64,000 bases of DNA, taken from contig WHUZ01000001.1 of NCBI GenBank assembly GCA_015179045.1, positions 2,790,001 to 2,854,000 on the forward strand. The letters run 5' to 3'. Below the pieces are notes generated by a model. The model did not search any database and was not told where the DNA came from. It was given only the letters and a program-made list of their open reading frames with translations. This DNA is from Kalaharituber pfeilii (taxonomy: Eukaryota > Ascomycota > Pezizomycetes > Pezizales > Pezizaceae). The position numbers and the translations under genes were made by a program. This document shows positions 1 through 11,856 of the stretch, piece after piece (position 1 is the stretch's first letter; every line of letters starts with the position of its first letter).

Positions 1-2242
1 TCCTATCTTTCCGTTTTGGGGTACTACCGTTGATTTTCCCATTTTAGGTCTAGGACAGGCTTTACGGGAGATCGTGCCTATCTCACATTCATACCAATAG
101 AAGCTATGCGGGAATCACAGCCTCTCCCACTACATAGCTCTATCCCTTGGGCTGGCAAGAGACGACTTGCCATGCATTGCATTGCATTAGTGGCACTTGG
201 CGATAGTTTTGTTTACCAGATGGACTGAGAGCAAGAGAAGCTGGCCACTGGCACTCCGCGGTTCGAACTTAGAGCCTGGACAATGCATGTATGGCAAGCT
301 TGATCTGCCAGCCCTAGAGATAAGAATTCTTTAGTCTCATAAAGGCAATATACACTATATACGGAGTAAATACTAGTTTATATAGATGGTATATAGTAAA
401 ATCAGGTATGCTAAGGCAGCGGCAGCTTAGGGGCAATGTAGAACTACTAGATTTACGTACACGCAGCAAAAGTTAAAACAAGTTGCCTTAGTTCCACCAG
501 AATTTAATCATATGGAACCAGACCATTACGGCCTATCTTATTACTTTGAAGATGCTGGACAATCCTCTCTTCCAACTCTATAAGAATCGAATCAGGGGCC
601 TCCGTTCTATACCTCTCCATGGCGCTCATTGTTACTTCCATCACTAGAGAAACAGTATTCCACCTCGACGAAGGCATAAGTTAGTTTGAACCAATCTATT
701 CCCCAGCCCCGCTCTAACAACCCCTCAGCACACACGCTCCCCTCCAGCACCCCCGCAACAGCCCCCTGTCCCTACTTCACTGCCCTATTGCCGATTCCCT
801 GCGGCGACGAAGGGTCTAAGCAATCTGATTGGAACGGCCCTGCTTCATGCAGGCTGGCTATAGCTGGCCGCCAGATCTAGAATACTGGGATAACGCCTCC
901 CGCAGTACCCGCAACGGGCTCGCAGCTAGGCTCAAGTGCATTATGTGGGGTCATGTAAGAATCGCCAGTGAATAATCGTTATTAATTCAATTACTTCAAA
1001 ATATCCAGGAGCGTTGCACATCCTCAAAAGGGCTGTCTGTCAGTCCTGCTGCAATGCACGTTTTGTGCATGTTGCTTGGCCTATGATAGAATGCAATGCT
1101 AAGAATGTGGCCAAGTCAAGTGAAAGATTAGCGTAGACGCTCCAGCTCAAATTCCGCAACGTGCTTTCCCAGTGCTATCGGGATCAGATCAATACGCCAA
1201 AATAGAAAATGAGAAACTGATACTAGTATAACTATAAAACTCGTTTGATTCTGCGACATGATTTTACAAGGCGACATCAATGCAGCCATCCATCCGTCAG
1301 CTGGATACCAACTTGTAGGCATGAGACAAGTACGAGCATCTGAAGCTTTAATTTAATATAAATCGCCTATATACACATTCTCGGCCCGTCACAGCTGCGG
1401 AACCACACACGTCACGGCTACATATATCATATTCTTACAGTTCCGATCAGCCTGTCTCTCCTGCACTCCTTTCTGTATTTTAATACTTCCATGTAACTAG
1501 CGTCCCGGACTTGTAATCCGTGTTATACTACCCTAATTCATATCAGACAGAAATATGCAGCTCAACTTGTTTCGAAGCCGCTAGCAGAGTGCTCCGGGAA
1601 ACATGCATATCCTACACAGCTGCCTATCGCTGTGAACCAGTCTCGCGAACACGGCGAATTGATCTGCTCTAGTAGTCTCGAACCAGACCGCCGTTTAGCA
1701 GCTGGATCTAGCTCTACCCTCGGTGCTGCACACAGACGGCAAGCCCCGGAAGTTTCTTGGTCAGCGATCAGGGATAAGAACAATGGGCGGCTTGTACGAT
1801 CACGTGATGTATTTGTGTGCTATCATAGGGATTTGTTACGTCGTGCTTGAATTATTTATGGACCCTCGAGAAGCAATTCATTGGTGAGCAAGGCTGTCAA
1901 ACTCTATCGCTCTTTTGCTCTCCTCTCCTCCGTACCAAGATACCACTGACCATATATTTCCGTCTTCTCGCACCAATCTACCAACGCCACCTTGCTACCC
2001 TCGACGCTGCACTGGCGTCAGTTCCCTATCCCTGCAACAATTTACGGAGCTATACAATTCAAATATACATACCACAAAGACAACCTCTCTCACTCACAAC
2101 AAAACTAGCATTTAACCCTTGCATCACATCAGTGATTCTTTGCCTACTTGGAGTTGCAGCGGCACCAGTCAGTCTCACATTACCATAGACCAGACACAAA
2201 CAACTAGGTGCCAAATAATATAATACTTCGTTACTTGACAAT
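1..2242. other. Intergenic region upstream of YPI1
   Basis: No gene is supported here. The last ~330 bases before the YPI1 start are pyrimidine-rich with many CT and CA tracts, which is typical of a fungal 5' leader and core promoter. The short open frames in this stretch show no conserved composition or recognisable motif. Confidence 0.5.
1800..1807. promoter_or_regulatory. Palindromic E-box TCACGTGA upstream of YPI1
   Basis: The 8-bp perfect palindrome TCACGTGA lies 435 bp before the YPI1 start codon. CACGTG cores are bound by fungal bHLH factors of the Cbf1/Pho4 type. The motif is visible; that it regulates YPI1 is inference. Confidence 0.3.
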
Positions 2243-2793
2243 ATGCAGCCTACTGCAGTTGCTTCGGCTCCTCCAGCTCTCTGCATGCCGGCGGGCACTC
2301 ATAGCTCACCGACGCAAACGGTACCTGAACTCCAGCGTACTGCCTCACTTCCGCAGCCTTCGCCGCCGCGCATTCCAGATGGCACTTTAAGGCTCAGGGG
2401 CGGGCCAGTCGTCCGGCGAACAGTCACATGGAGCGAAGAGGTTATAGATAACGAAGAATTGGGGAGGAAAAAGAGCAAAGGTATGCCACCGATTCGCTCA
2501 TATGACCTCGGTACTGACAAGTTTCAACAGTATGTTGCATCTACCATCGCGCCCGAGAATTTGGAGAGTCAAGTGATGAATCCTCATCGGATAACTCCTC
2601 ATCGGACGATGACAGTGACAACGATGATGGGCGAGCGCAGCCCAGCGGTGGCAACAAGGCATGGGATGGTAATCATGACCATAGCCTCAATGGTTGTCGG
2701 CATTCTGAGGGCGAACGGAAACCGCGCCGACCACCAAGCCCAAATGCGTACGAGAGAATGCCAAGAACCCAAAAGAAGAAAGAATCGAAGTAG
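2243..2793 (+). CDS. YPI1: Type 1 protein phosphatase inhibitor Ypi1
   Basis: Exons 2243-2480 and 2531-2793 with a 50-bp intron (GTATGC...CAACAG) give 166 aa. The protein carries the Ypi1/inhibitor-3 signature: a TLRLRGG segment, then VTWSEEVIDNEELGRKKSK. Across the intron follows VCCIYHRAREFGESS, the Cys-rich/His segment that in this family binds the PP1 (Glc7) catalytic subunit. A Ser/Asp-rich run (SSDDDSDNDD) and a basic tail complete the usual layout and length. The family regulates PP1 in the nucleus and affects glycogen, ion homeostasis and cell-cycle events. The VTW motif is the expected PP1-docking RVxW-like site. The start is the first in-frame ATG, just before the family-typical N-terminus. 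Splicing joins the two halves in frame, which supports the model strongly. Confidence 0.9.
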
Positions 2794-3882
2794 AGGATTT
2801 TCCTGAGCTGGGACATGACTAACACTCCAGCGGCCAGCCTATCACATTCCCCAACGCTATGGCTCCGTGAGGAAGTCAGAGCCTTGACGTTCAACCGCCA
2901 GATCATTCTCGCCCCATCCCTTTAGTGCATTTCGTACTTGCAGTTTCTTTTAATCGATTGCGAATGATTCTCTGAATTTCCTCTCGTTTCTAAAGGCAAA
3001 CAAGATATCAGAAAATTCATGAAGGATACCATTGTCCTTCCGGTTTGTTTCAACGGCTAGAATTACCACTAAAACTTTACGGGAACGCCTCCTTTTCTTT
3101 TCTTTTTTGGCCCTCCCTCTCTTTCTCTACATGTGGGTTACAGGGCTTCATCTTTTGTTGCTTGGCTTTGACGAGATGTTTACGATTGCATAGTACTAGA
3201 AATGGCATTGGTAGATCTTGCCGAGACTAGGACATTGCAATGTTCTCTTCGTTTCTTTTTCTTATCTGAATTTCCCTGGCTTTGCAACAACACCTGAGCT
3301 TCTTCCCACAGTCTAGAATTGGCTTCCTTATCTTCTGGTTTCCTCTATTTTCGGCATGGATAGGGAGAAGGATAGTCAATTGATGGAATATTCTATTGCG
3401 ATTGGCGAATATGGGTAACATTCATGTCGTTTATAAGCATGATACATTGCATAATATACCAGAACTACAATTGCGCTCTTGGGATATAGCTTTGCTATTG
3501 AATCATTGGTTTACACTTTTGCAAAATTAAGTTGGTGGGGTGATCTGCACATGCGTCCATCCTAAGTATCATAGAGCAACTAAGGCAGCTTTGTATGGCG
3601 ATAGGAGTGGAGTATGGATGGGGGCTATGATTCTCTTGTTAGTGTATCATAGCATCACGGCAAGTGCGATACTGTACCACTGCACTACCATATCCCTTCG
3701 AATATCAGAGAACGGGCCATAGTAAACCTCGATAAAGTCCCATGTGGAGGGTCGGAGTGGTACAGCGAGTGCTAATACTATTCAGCGTTAGCGGCACTGA
3801 AATGGGTGAGGGTGGGGGCCACCAGTTTTGTTGGGATGGTGCTGCACTGGGGGTATGGTTCTCCCCTAAGTGCAGTATGCAT

Positions 3883-4100
3883 ACTACAGCACCACCATAA
3901 ACTGCGAAGACTTGTATCATATATTAAAAGAACGAAGAGTGCCGTAGTTCTTGCCCTGGTTCTGGACTGCCATTTGGAGTAGTTCCGCACTGCAGAACCA
4001 GTACAAGAACTATTTCGGCACGCTTCGTATTCTATGAGGGAGCTGAAGACTTACTATGGGCCGTGCTCGGAGCTGCGCTGGCTTATGGTGGTGCTGTGGT
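3883..4100. repeat. Imperfect inverted repeat (foldback), ~218 bp
   Basis: Two nested pairs of arms are visible. The outer pair is 3883-3906 and 4076-4100, both containing CAGCACCACCATAA or its complement. The inner pair is 3930-3964 and 3993-4032, sharing TAGTTCTTG..CTGGTTCTG and GTGCCG blocks, with a ~28-base loop. Arm identity is roughly 80-85% by eye. It could be a decayed miniature foldback transposon or a long hairpin RNA locus. No target duplication was identified. Confidence 0.5.
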
Positions 4101-4519
4101 TTGCAATGAGATAGCCCTCAGCAGCACAAGTTACCTTTGGAATTTGGTGGAGCATGGTACGTGGAGTACTCGCCGCTTCAATGGCGAGGGCTATGATTTT
4201 CTAACGCCTACATATTGATTGGTAGCACGATACGTTAATAAGTCGTCAATAGTTAGAAAAAGTATATTCCACACGATATCAGAGTTTGGGCACGAGAACA
4301 ACGATATCTTTGCATTTCTCGGCTAGTTCAATAATAGTTAAACAGAGTGATGATGTAGCGGCTTGGAACTAGATTCTTTACCTTTCGAATTCTGGGACCG
4401 CTTATTTTTTTTTGTTTGAAGTCGGGGAGGAAATATGATTTTCGACACTCGTTTTCTTACTGTTTTCCTACCTTGCGTCTTCCCGTTGACTTCTCACGCT
4501 CGCTTTTCCGAAAAAAAAA

Positions 4520-4562
4520 AAAAAAAGAAAGAAAAATAAGTAAATAAATAAATAAATAAATT
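4520..4562. repeat. Poly(A) and (TAAA)n simple repeat
   Basis: An A-rich homopolymer run is followed by a short tract of tandem AAAT/TAAA tetranucleotides. This is a simple sequence repeat with no gene nearby. Confidence 0.7.
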
Positions 4563-4976
4563 CGACAAAACTAAAACAGGTTGCTCCGGTTCCAACTCAT
4601 GTACTACAGTAGTAGGTGCTCAAATTTTCTCTACTAACTTTGCGGTGGTGAAATCTGTGCTGGAAGGGGAGGAAGGTAATGTCAAGCAAATCATATTCGG
4701 TTTGCTGGAAATAAGCATAGAGTAAGAAAATGTATTCATCATCGGGTCCCTCGCCTTGCTTGGCCGTAGCAAAACAGCGTGATTCGTTATTTAATGTCCG
4801 TCTCTTTTGACTTGACTGGGTACGAGAACAGTTAATATACGAACTCATGGACAATCTTCAGCGTCGTTATTATGTCGTATAGATAAGATATATTACATAT
4901 TTAAAGTACTAGTAATTCTTACTGTCCCAAATACACTTCACTACAAGGTCAAATCGCATTCCATACACTTCCCACC

Positions 4977-5499
4977 ATGACGGTTCCTGAAACCATTATC
5001 TCCCTCGATACCTGCCCCGTTACTGGCGACACCTTCTCCACCCCTCAGCGCGCTGGTGTCTTGAGTTTCCCGCTTCCACCCCACAGCCAAATTGACAGCA
5101 TATATCAGGATTCGGTAGGTGCCATTCCCTGATTGTGTTGGAGGAAGTTACCCTCAATTGGGGATTTGTATATATGGGGCACGGGTAGATTTGCCATTGA
5201 ACATCGCCACATCTTCTTCGACAAAATTCCACGTAAGTTTCCAATGTCAAACCACGCTCCCACACAAACAACCCATCAGAAATTAATCTTCTCCATCTGA
5301 ACACAATCATATCCCCCACTATCTCCTCGCCCCATACGATCTCGGCACCACTACCCCGCGTCTTTCTGCCGCCTACTCCCGCGAGTGCACCTACCAGTTA
5401 CCCCATTCCTCTGTCCAATGTTCCGTCCAAGTCGACCCCTCAGACCCCACGAAATGGGGCCAATTCCTAGAAAAGCAGCGTACTATGGGGATTTTCTAG
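4977..5499 (+). pseudogene. Truncated questin oxidase-like (DUF4243) gene relic
   Basis: An ATG in good context (CCCACCATGA) opens a frame starting MTVPETIISLDTCPVTGD. It runs about 46 codons to a GTAGGT donor-like site. Further along, a frame reads RFAIEHRHIFFDKIPR. A third segment reads HYLLAPYDLGTTTPRLSAAYS, then SDPTKWGQFL, and stops at TAG 5497-5499. The block order His-Tyr/His-Leu-Leu, LG(A/T)T, AY, then SDP.KW matches the N-terminal third of fungal questin-oxidase-like proteins as I recall them. Those are about 400-500 aa enzymes of polyketide pathways. I could not connect the segments by clean in-phase introns. The protein ends after ~150 residues with no C-terminal part nearby. I call it a truncated relic; a short diverged gene remains possible. 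Confidence 0.45.
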
Positions 5500-6228
5500 C
5501 TTGTTTCGAAGGAGAGGGATAAAGGAGAATCTGTCATTGAGGATAGGGTAATTATACTTGAGGATAGGTCCGCATAAGTACACGGGGGGTCTTAGCGAAA
5601 TCAAGTACTGCAATGTCTTCGGATCTAACAAGGTTTTTGGAAACGCAGCGGACGCGGTATTAAAGTCATTTGAGTGCTAATGTACAAAGAACGGGTTTCA
5701 AGACAATATACTAGCAAACTAGGATCTTGGTGGAAGGGGACATGTGATGGAAGGGTGCGAAAAATGCATAAGTACCTGTAGTCTATATAATCGATTCTCG
5801 GGTATCCATGACTTACAAGAACGATGTATGTAGTAGTGGTTGATAACCAAGAAAGAACGATGGGCCAGCATATAATCTCAGGAGAGCATTAGGCCGAAGA
5901 AGGGGTATGGAGATAAATCGAGGCTGTGAGGGGGGACATTAGATTGGTGAGTGTAAGAGGGGACTTCCACGTTGGGAAATATGTGGTTGGGTATATGGAA
6001 ATAATTTAGCGTGTGAAATATCCCCTCCTTTGTATTTGTCAAACGATCAATCCCAATACATCGTCATCATCACTTGCATAGGCATGCTTTCTCTAGCATT
6101 AGGTATACCCTTTTGACCAACTACCGACACTGCATAGTTCCAAATCATTCCCATCCAAACTGTGCTCCTCGTGATTATATAGACGGTGCTCATAAACAGG
6201 GTCGCGTCAGGTATCAAATGAACCGGGC
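5500..6228. other. Intergenic region downstream of SLX1
   Basis: Nothing recognisable. It should contain the SLX1 3' UTR (minus strand) in its right part. Confidence 0.4.
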
Positions 6229-9103
6229 CTATCCATCAATGCATGACTGATATTCGCGTGACCCATCTTCCATCTCTGTATCCAGACCCTCTGTCAGCTC
6301 ATCAGTAGCCACCACTTGCTTTTGTCTGCTATTAACTGTCGATGACTTTGCGTTTCGTTCAGTAAAGCTTTTGGTTGTGAAGAGTTTGACTTCAAGATCA
6401 CTCTCTGCTTCACTAGCGTTCATTGCTAGCTGTGAGTGCTTTCTGATGGTCTTTCTGGGGCTGGCTTCTTTATGTCGTCCTGTTACCTTCCCTGGCTTTT
6501 CTTCAAGTTCCCCTTCACTTGAGCTATCTAGTTGCGGTTGCTTCTTCGCTTTCGTACTTGACTTTCGTTTGGATTTTTCCAACGTCCTTTCCACCACTAA
6601 GCTATCCATGGCATCTACCTTTTTTGGCCTTCCTCCTTTTACAGTCACTCTCTCCTCAGCCTGTTTGTCATGTATAATATTTAGGTCATCCGAGATCCTT
6701 TTCCGTGACCTTATTGCCTCTTGGTCTTCTATATCTGAATTAACTTTGCTAGTAGCCCTCCCTCGTTTTGGTGCGTCTCCCTTTTCTGTACCTGACTTGG
6801 CTATACGAGTGGTCCTCCTCCTTGGTTTTGGTGCTTCTTCCTTTTCGGTACCTGGATTGACTTTGCTAGTAGCTCTCCTTGCTTTTGGTGCCTTTTTCTC
6901 TTCTGTATCTGATTTGGCCATACGAGTAGCTCTCCTCCTTGGTTTTGGTGCCTCTTCCTTTTCTGTATCTGAATTGACTTTGCTAGTAGCCCTCCTCCTT
7001 GGTATTGGTGCCTCTTCCTTTTCTGTGCCTGACTTGGCATTGCTAGCAGCTCTCCTTGGTTTTGGTGCCTCTTCCTTTTCTGTATCTGAATTGACTTTGC
7101 TAGTAGCCCTCCTCCTTGGTATTGGTGCCTCTTCCTCTTCTGTGCCTGACTTGACATTGCTAGCAGCTCTCCTCCTTGGTTTTGGCGCCTCTTTCTCTTC
7201 TGTATCTGACTTGGCTATACGAGTAGCCCTCCTCCTTGGTTTTGGTGCCTTTTTCTCTTCTGTACCTGATCTTACTTTGCTAGTAGCTCTACTCCTTGGT
7301 TTTGGTACCTCTTTCTCTTCTGCACCTGACTTGACTTTGCTAGTAGCCCTCCTCCTTGGTTTTGGCGTCTCTTTCTCTTCTGCATCTGACTTAGCTATAC
7401 GAGTAGCCCTCCTCCTTGATTTTGGCGCCTCTTCTATTTCTGTATCTGAATTGACTTTGCTAGTAACCCTCACCGTTGGTTTTGGTACCTCTTCATCTTC
7501 TTTATCTGACTTGACTTTACGATTAGCCCTTCGCCTAGGTTTCGGTGCTTCGTGTTTTACATGTTCTTCTCTTTGGGTTTTGGACGTTCTTTTCGGCTTT
7601 GGTACTATAGTCACAAGTGACTCTTCTGATTCTTTTGATTCATCTTTTTTCCTTCTTACCCTGGATATACTTGTTTTGTTAGTGGTATCTTCAGTTTCTT
7701 GATCTGTGTGCTCATCCTTTGACACTGCTTTCTTGCCTCTCCTCGCTTTTGTAGGCTTACTAGTGATGCCTTTACCGTTTTTTCCCGCCGTATCATTGTC
7801 CGACGCTTCCTTTACCTGCTCCTTATTAGATGTCCACTTTCTGCTTCTATGGTATCGCCCCTCCTTGTCCAGAGGCTCCTGTCTTACCTTTCGCTTTTTC
7901 GTAGCTGTGATCACTTGGGTTGATTTATTATGTAACCGATAAGTAAGTGGTTTCACATAATCAATCCACTTGGCCGATTCGTTACACCCAGGACAAACCC
8001 CTTGAATTGGAAGGACTTGGGTAGTTTCTGTAGAGCAACGATTGTTCTCCCTGGCGCTTTCTGCTGACTCTTGCCTGAGAAATTCTCTTCCTAAGCAGGT
8101 GACATGTGATATATGCTTGCAGCAGGCATGAGGACAGACGACAACTGTGTCATATGGAGGATGTAGTTCAGAAGCACACAGCAGACATCGGAGTGGCTCT
8201 TCTTCAGTTGCTACAGAGAGTAGTTCCTCCGTCTTCTGAAGCTGCAGTTGTAAGTGGTCTAGATGAAGTGTTAGGTTGGAAAGGAAACCAACGGACAAAA
8301 AAGGGACTATACCATAGGTGACATCCAAATCTGTAACCCTATGACTGTCATCAAACTTGACTGAGATGCCTCTCGCCAGGGGCCTTGCGCCCATTTTTAC
8401 GAGTTTTCTGGTACATTCCTCCCATTTTTCCCACGCATTGGCATTGAAAAAAAGGACGTGAAGTGGCAATCTGCAGAATGCTTGCGCTCGTAGAAGAGCA
8501 CTGAGATAGCTCAGCCTTGTTTCGAGAGTTGCTGGAGGTCCCGTGAATTTGGTGTAAAGGCCACCAGATCGACTTAATCTTTGTGACTTTAAGGCTACAA
8601 AAGCTGCCGTCTTATAGGTGGTTCGACGGTCCTCCTTCGAAATTTTAGTCGTTTTCCAACCGTAGCCCAAAGCCCACCTGCATGAGTGTAAGCATAACTG
8701 ATCAATTCAATATCTGATAGAATAAACAAAAGTAGATGAAAGCATTGGGAATCTGAGCGCGATGTAAGCAAAAGAGGATATTCCAGCATAAGACCTACTC
8801 AAATTGCAATGCTGCTATGTGCGATGGGAATCCAGAAACAATGCAAACCATATGCCAGGGCCTGCACTTCATCCCAAAGCGCCGTTTTGTCTTCTTTGAA
8901 CCGCCTTGTATCTCACCATTATGCTCACGAAGGCGCCTGTGAGGATCAGGAGTACAGCCTACATATGTTGAGGTAGGCATGGGTACCGAGCGGAGAAGAT
9001 ATACACAGTAAAACGCCGGGATCGGCCGTTTTTCCATGCTTCTGGAAGTTCGAAGCGCAGACTGCAAGCTGCGTTCAACGGCCATTATCAAAGAGCTTCG
9101 CAT
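6229..9103 (-). CDS. SLX1: Structure-specific endonuclease subunit Slx1 with long repeat tail
   Basis: Exon 1 is 9103-8799 and exon 2 is 8677-6229. The 121-bp intron joins ...QFE to WALGYGW in phase, giving 917 aa. The N-terminus is a GIY-YIG nuclease: YCVYLL (res 32-37), YVG (47-49), RRLREHNG with the catalytic Arg (57-61), and Glu102 at the splice junction. A RING/PHD-like zinc finger follows at about 266-334 ([22 protein letters not shown]), as in Slx1 orthologs. Slx1 with Slx4 cleaves branched DNA in recombination and rDNA maintenance. Orthologs are typically 300-450 aa. Here about 480 extra residues form a basic/acidic tail with ~14 tandem 20-residue units. MEKRP at res 23 (position 9037) is an alternative start closer to the usual N-terminus. 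NDUFS4 lies divergently upstream. Confidence 0.92.
6745..7535 (-). repeat. ~60-bp coding minisatellite in SLX1 (about 14 units)
   Basis: A tandem 60-bp unit encodes about 20 residues of the form [20 protein letters not shown]. Some copies carry RIAKSD in place of SKVNSD, and a few lack one codon. All length changes are multiples of three, so the SLX1 frame is preserved. Each unit pairs an Arg-rich patch with an acidic patch. The long open frame on the opposite strand is a composition artefact of this repeat. Confidence 0.9.
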
Positions 9104-10773
9104 GGTGCAGAGGTATTGGAAACGTGACCAAGCATTTATATCTATGGGGCCTGGCGTTGACCATAGGACAGGCCATGAGACTGAAGGACCGGTATCATAC
9201 CTGGGACGTGTCTCTGGAATGAAACCTCCCCAAACTGCCTACGCCGACAAGTACCTCGACTAGTCTAGCTTGGCACAGGCAAAAAGCAAGCATACCGATA
9301 GGTATAGGATATAGTCTCAGTGGCATGGGCATTCAATTATGCCCGTTAGGCAAGCTTAATGATGCACCTCCATGTTGTGTGCATTGCCATGAGCAACCAG
9401 GCAAAAGTAGACAACGCATGCAATTGAGTGGTAAGGAACTGGAAGAAGCTGCCGGGTTCTGGGCATATCGCCTCAAAGCACTGCACATGAGCACTATGCT
9501 GTTACCGATATTCAGGATATGCATCCTCCACATAGTATCACCCCTAAACAATGCCACAAAATATACAAGTCTCTATTTTCCCATTAATAGGATATCTTCT
9601 ACTTCTCAAACCATCCTCCTCGCTGCCCTACAGAAACAGGCGACCAGTAGCAAGTTTTGTGCCATACTAAGTCTAACACCTGATTCTGTACATCTACACA
9701 CACACAAACGTATTGCACGTATTTATGCCAACGTAGCCAGTAAAGCGGTATTGGTTTAATGGGCATTGTTCTTGTGATGGCCTATATTAGAAAACATTAG
9801 CATGGACGTACAGTCCTCCAAACACGTAAAATAGAGTAAAAAAAGAAAAAAAAGAGGATTCATACGGAGGTGGTAGTAATATGCTTGCCCATAGCCGATC
9901 TATAATTGAGGAAAGAATCAAGTTAGTGATCAAAAGCGGATGTAGTGCAACCCTCTGAAATTTATACTCACCACCATCATGAAGGCGATAACATGAACGA
10001 TGGCTATTTTTTCAAGATATACGATGGTCAGCTCCAACTTGACTCAGATAAGAATTGGTCCATAACTCTTCACGTACGCATTCCGCTAGGTTTCTTTCCA
10101 AAGTACTTGTCTTGGTATTTTCCGAGCAGGCCAGGGGTATTTGGGGGAGGTGCTGGTCCTCTGAAACAGCCCTTTGTTAGTCATTCGGCAGCAAAAACGG
10201 TCCAGACAATACTGGAACATGGCGGGACATATGTAAGTACTTTGGAAGCTTGTTGTAAAAGTCGACGACTCGGCTCATCCTGACAGCGTCCTTGGCGGCT
10301 CCAAGCTAAAAGTCCTCCGTCTTCGTCGTCAATTCCTATGTCCACATTGTGCTAAGTTCTATACGTGCAGATACGTACACCCTGCGGGTGGAGGTCTTGT
10401 CAGTACGCTGTTGCTGGCTTGTTCGACCCCTTCGGCAATTGAGGTAACTCACTGACGGAGATGCCACCTTGGGCGGGATAAGGGTAGAAATGCCCCTGCG
10501 AGCGATGAACGACATTGCGCAGCTTCCGGTTGTTGTTGGGAGTGCTATCAGAGTGGGGTGAGCGATGTGCACGATTCAATTCTGGTTCTGATGACGTTCG
10601 GATTAGTGTGATGAAGTCCCCGTTTCACGAGACTAGTTTCAAGGCGCCAACGGTTGGCGGGGCATGCATGTTTAGTCATACGCATGTGCCCATGCATCAT
10701 GATCGCCGGTGCAGGAGCTTTGCCCAACCTCACATCCTCCACAGCTACCAGATATCGATCCACATAGCTCACC
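9104..10773. other. Divergent intergenic region between SLX1 and NDUFS4
   Basis: About 1.7 kb shared by two divergent genes. Several short open frames are present (for example 9945-10283), but none has recognisable motifs or consistent coding character. I see no gene here. Confidence 0.45.
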
Positions 10774-11620
10774 ATGTCGCTTTCCTTCTCAAGAGCCGCT
10801 GCTGCATCGCGACAGGCCATCGCCATTCTCCCAGTCCGAAGGCCTGCGTTTGTCTCTGTGCGATTCCTCAGCAATGCTGGCAAGGACATGCCAATACATA
10901 CCCGAAGTCCATCGAGTGATCCTTCCATCTCGCAGACTGGGTCGGAAACACCAGTTGATTATGCCACAACGTTAGTGCCAACCCCTATCTCGCTCGTACA
11001 ATTTTCGAACGCTTACAATGCGCAAAGCGGACGCTCCCCAGTCACCACTTTCCCACAGGACTTGCCTGAGGGCGGACCTATTGCAGCTGCGACTATCTCT
11101 GGGGCACCTGTAGATCTTCAGATGAGAACCGTCCGGTCAGTTTCCCCAGTGCTGCAGCATACTCAGGTTCCCACATTGACACCTCTACTTACAGCATATA
11201 CAAGCCTAGCAAGGCTGCCACACAATCCTCTCATTGGAACGGTCGAGGGTGGAGAATGGACTGGGACGTCTTGACGAGGGGAGGCAACTGGTAAGTATTT
11301 TCGTAGAGAGCACCTCTTCGTGGCTGACCATGGATACATAACGTTTAAGGGAAAACCCCTTGATGGGTTGGACGAGTTCTGCGGATCACATGCAGGGTAC
11401 CCATTTGTACTTCAAGACGAAGGAGGATGCCATTCACTTTGCGGAGAAGCAGGGCTATGAATACTACGTTCAAGAACCCAACACCAGGCAGTTCAGGCCG
11501 AAGGCATATGCAGCAAATTTCACGGTAGGTATTATGAAATTTTTCTGGTTCATTCATCTACTGATTAACATTGCACTGCAGCACTCCCCCGGGAAACTTA
11601 AGGTCATCAGGACCAAGTAA
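10774..11620 (+). CDS. NDUFS4: Mitochondrial complex I subunit NDUFS4 (18/21 kDa, AQDQ)
   Basis: Four exons: 10774-11135, 11195-11290, 11350-11524, 11582-11620, giving 223 aa. The N-terminus ([16 protein letters not shown]...RFLSNAG) is a typical Arg/Ala/Ser-rich mitochondrial presequence. The mature part has the ETC_C1_NDUFS4 pattern: [15 protein letters not shown], then [38 protein letters not shown] and a terminal [12 protein letters not shown]. The protein is an accessory subunit of the matrix-arm N-module junction of NADH:ubiquinone oxidoreductase. The three introns are 59, 59 and 57 bp. The last is a multiple of three and free of stops, so its retention would add 19 mostly hydrophobic residues. 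The conserved C-terminus argues that it is normally removed. The gene converges on the uridine kinase gene, with 236 bp between stops. Confidence 0.92.
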
Positions 11621-11856
11621 TTGGTCCAGGAATGACGTTTTCATATCTCACGGTGTATATAATATTTGTGCTTCAGTAGACACTGCATTACAACATCTTA
11701 GTAAACAGATAATCAATTTCCTAAGAACAGAGAGTTGGGTTAACTGCTATATATGCTCGACATATCCTCTCGCCCCGCATAATGCTGTTTAACTAACAAC
11801 CAAAATATCTTTCCTTGGAATTAGCATGTCACTTGTGCCTTGGTGAGAATATACAC

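Larger units (their letters stand above)
2794..4976. other. Intergenic region, no gene; contains an imperfect palindrome
   Basis: No supported coding region. A ~218-bp foldback structure occupies 3883-4100 (listed separately). An A/T homopolymer tract and TAAA/AAAT tetranucleotide repeats lie at about 4510-4562. The rest shows nothing I recognise. Confidence 0.5.

Noticed and set aside
6371..7702. Long plus-strand open frame (443 codons) across SLX1
   Set aside because: It is antisense to the repeat-coding tail of SLX1. Its Leu/Ala/Phe/Ser repeat composition is a mirror of the minisatellite, and it has no domain.
9945..10283. 112-codon plus-strand frame upstream of NDUFS4
   Set aside because: No recognisable motifs, no splice context, and it lies in a divergent promoter region.
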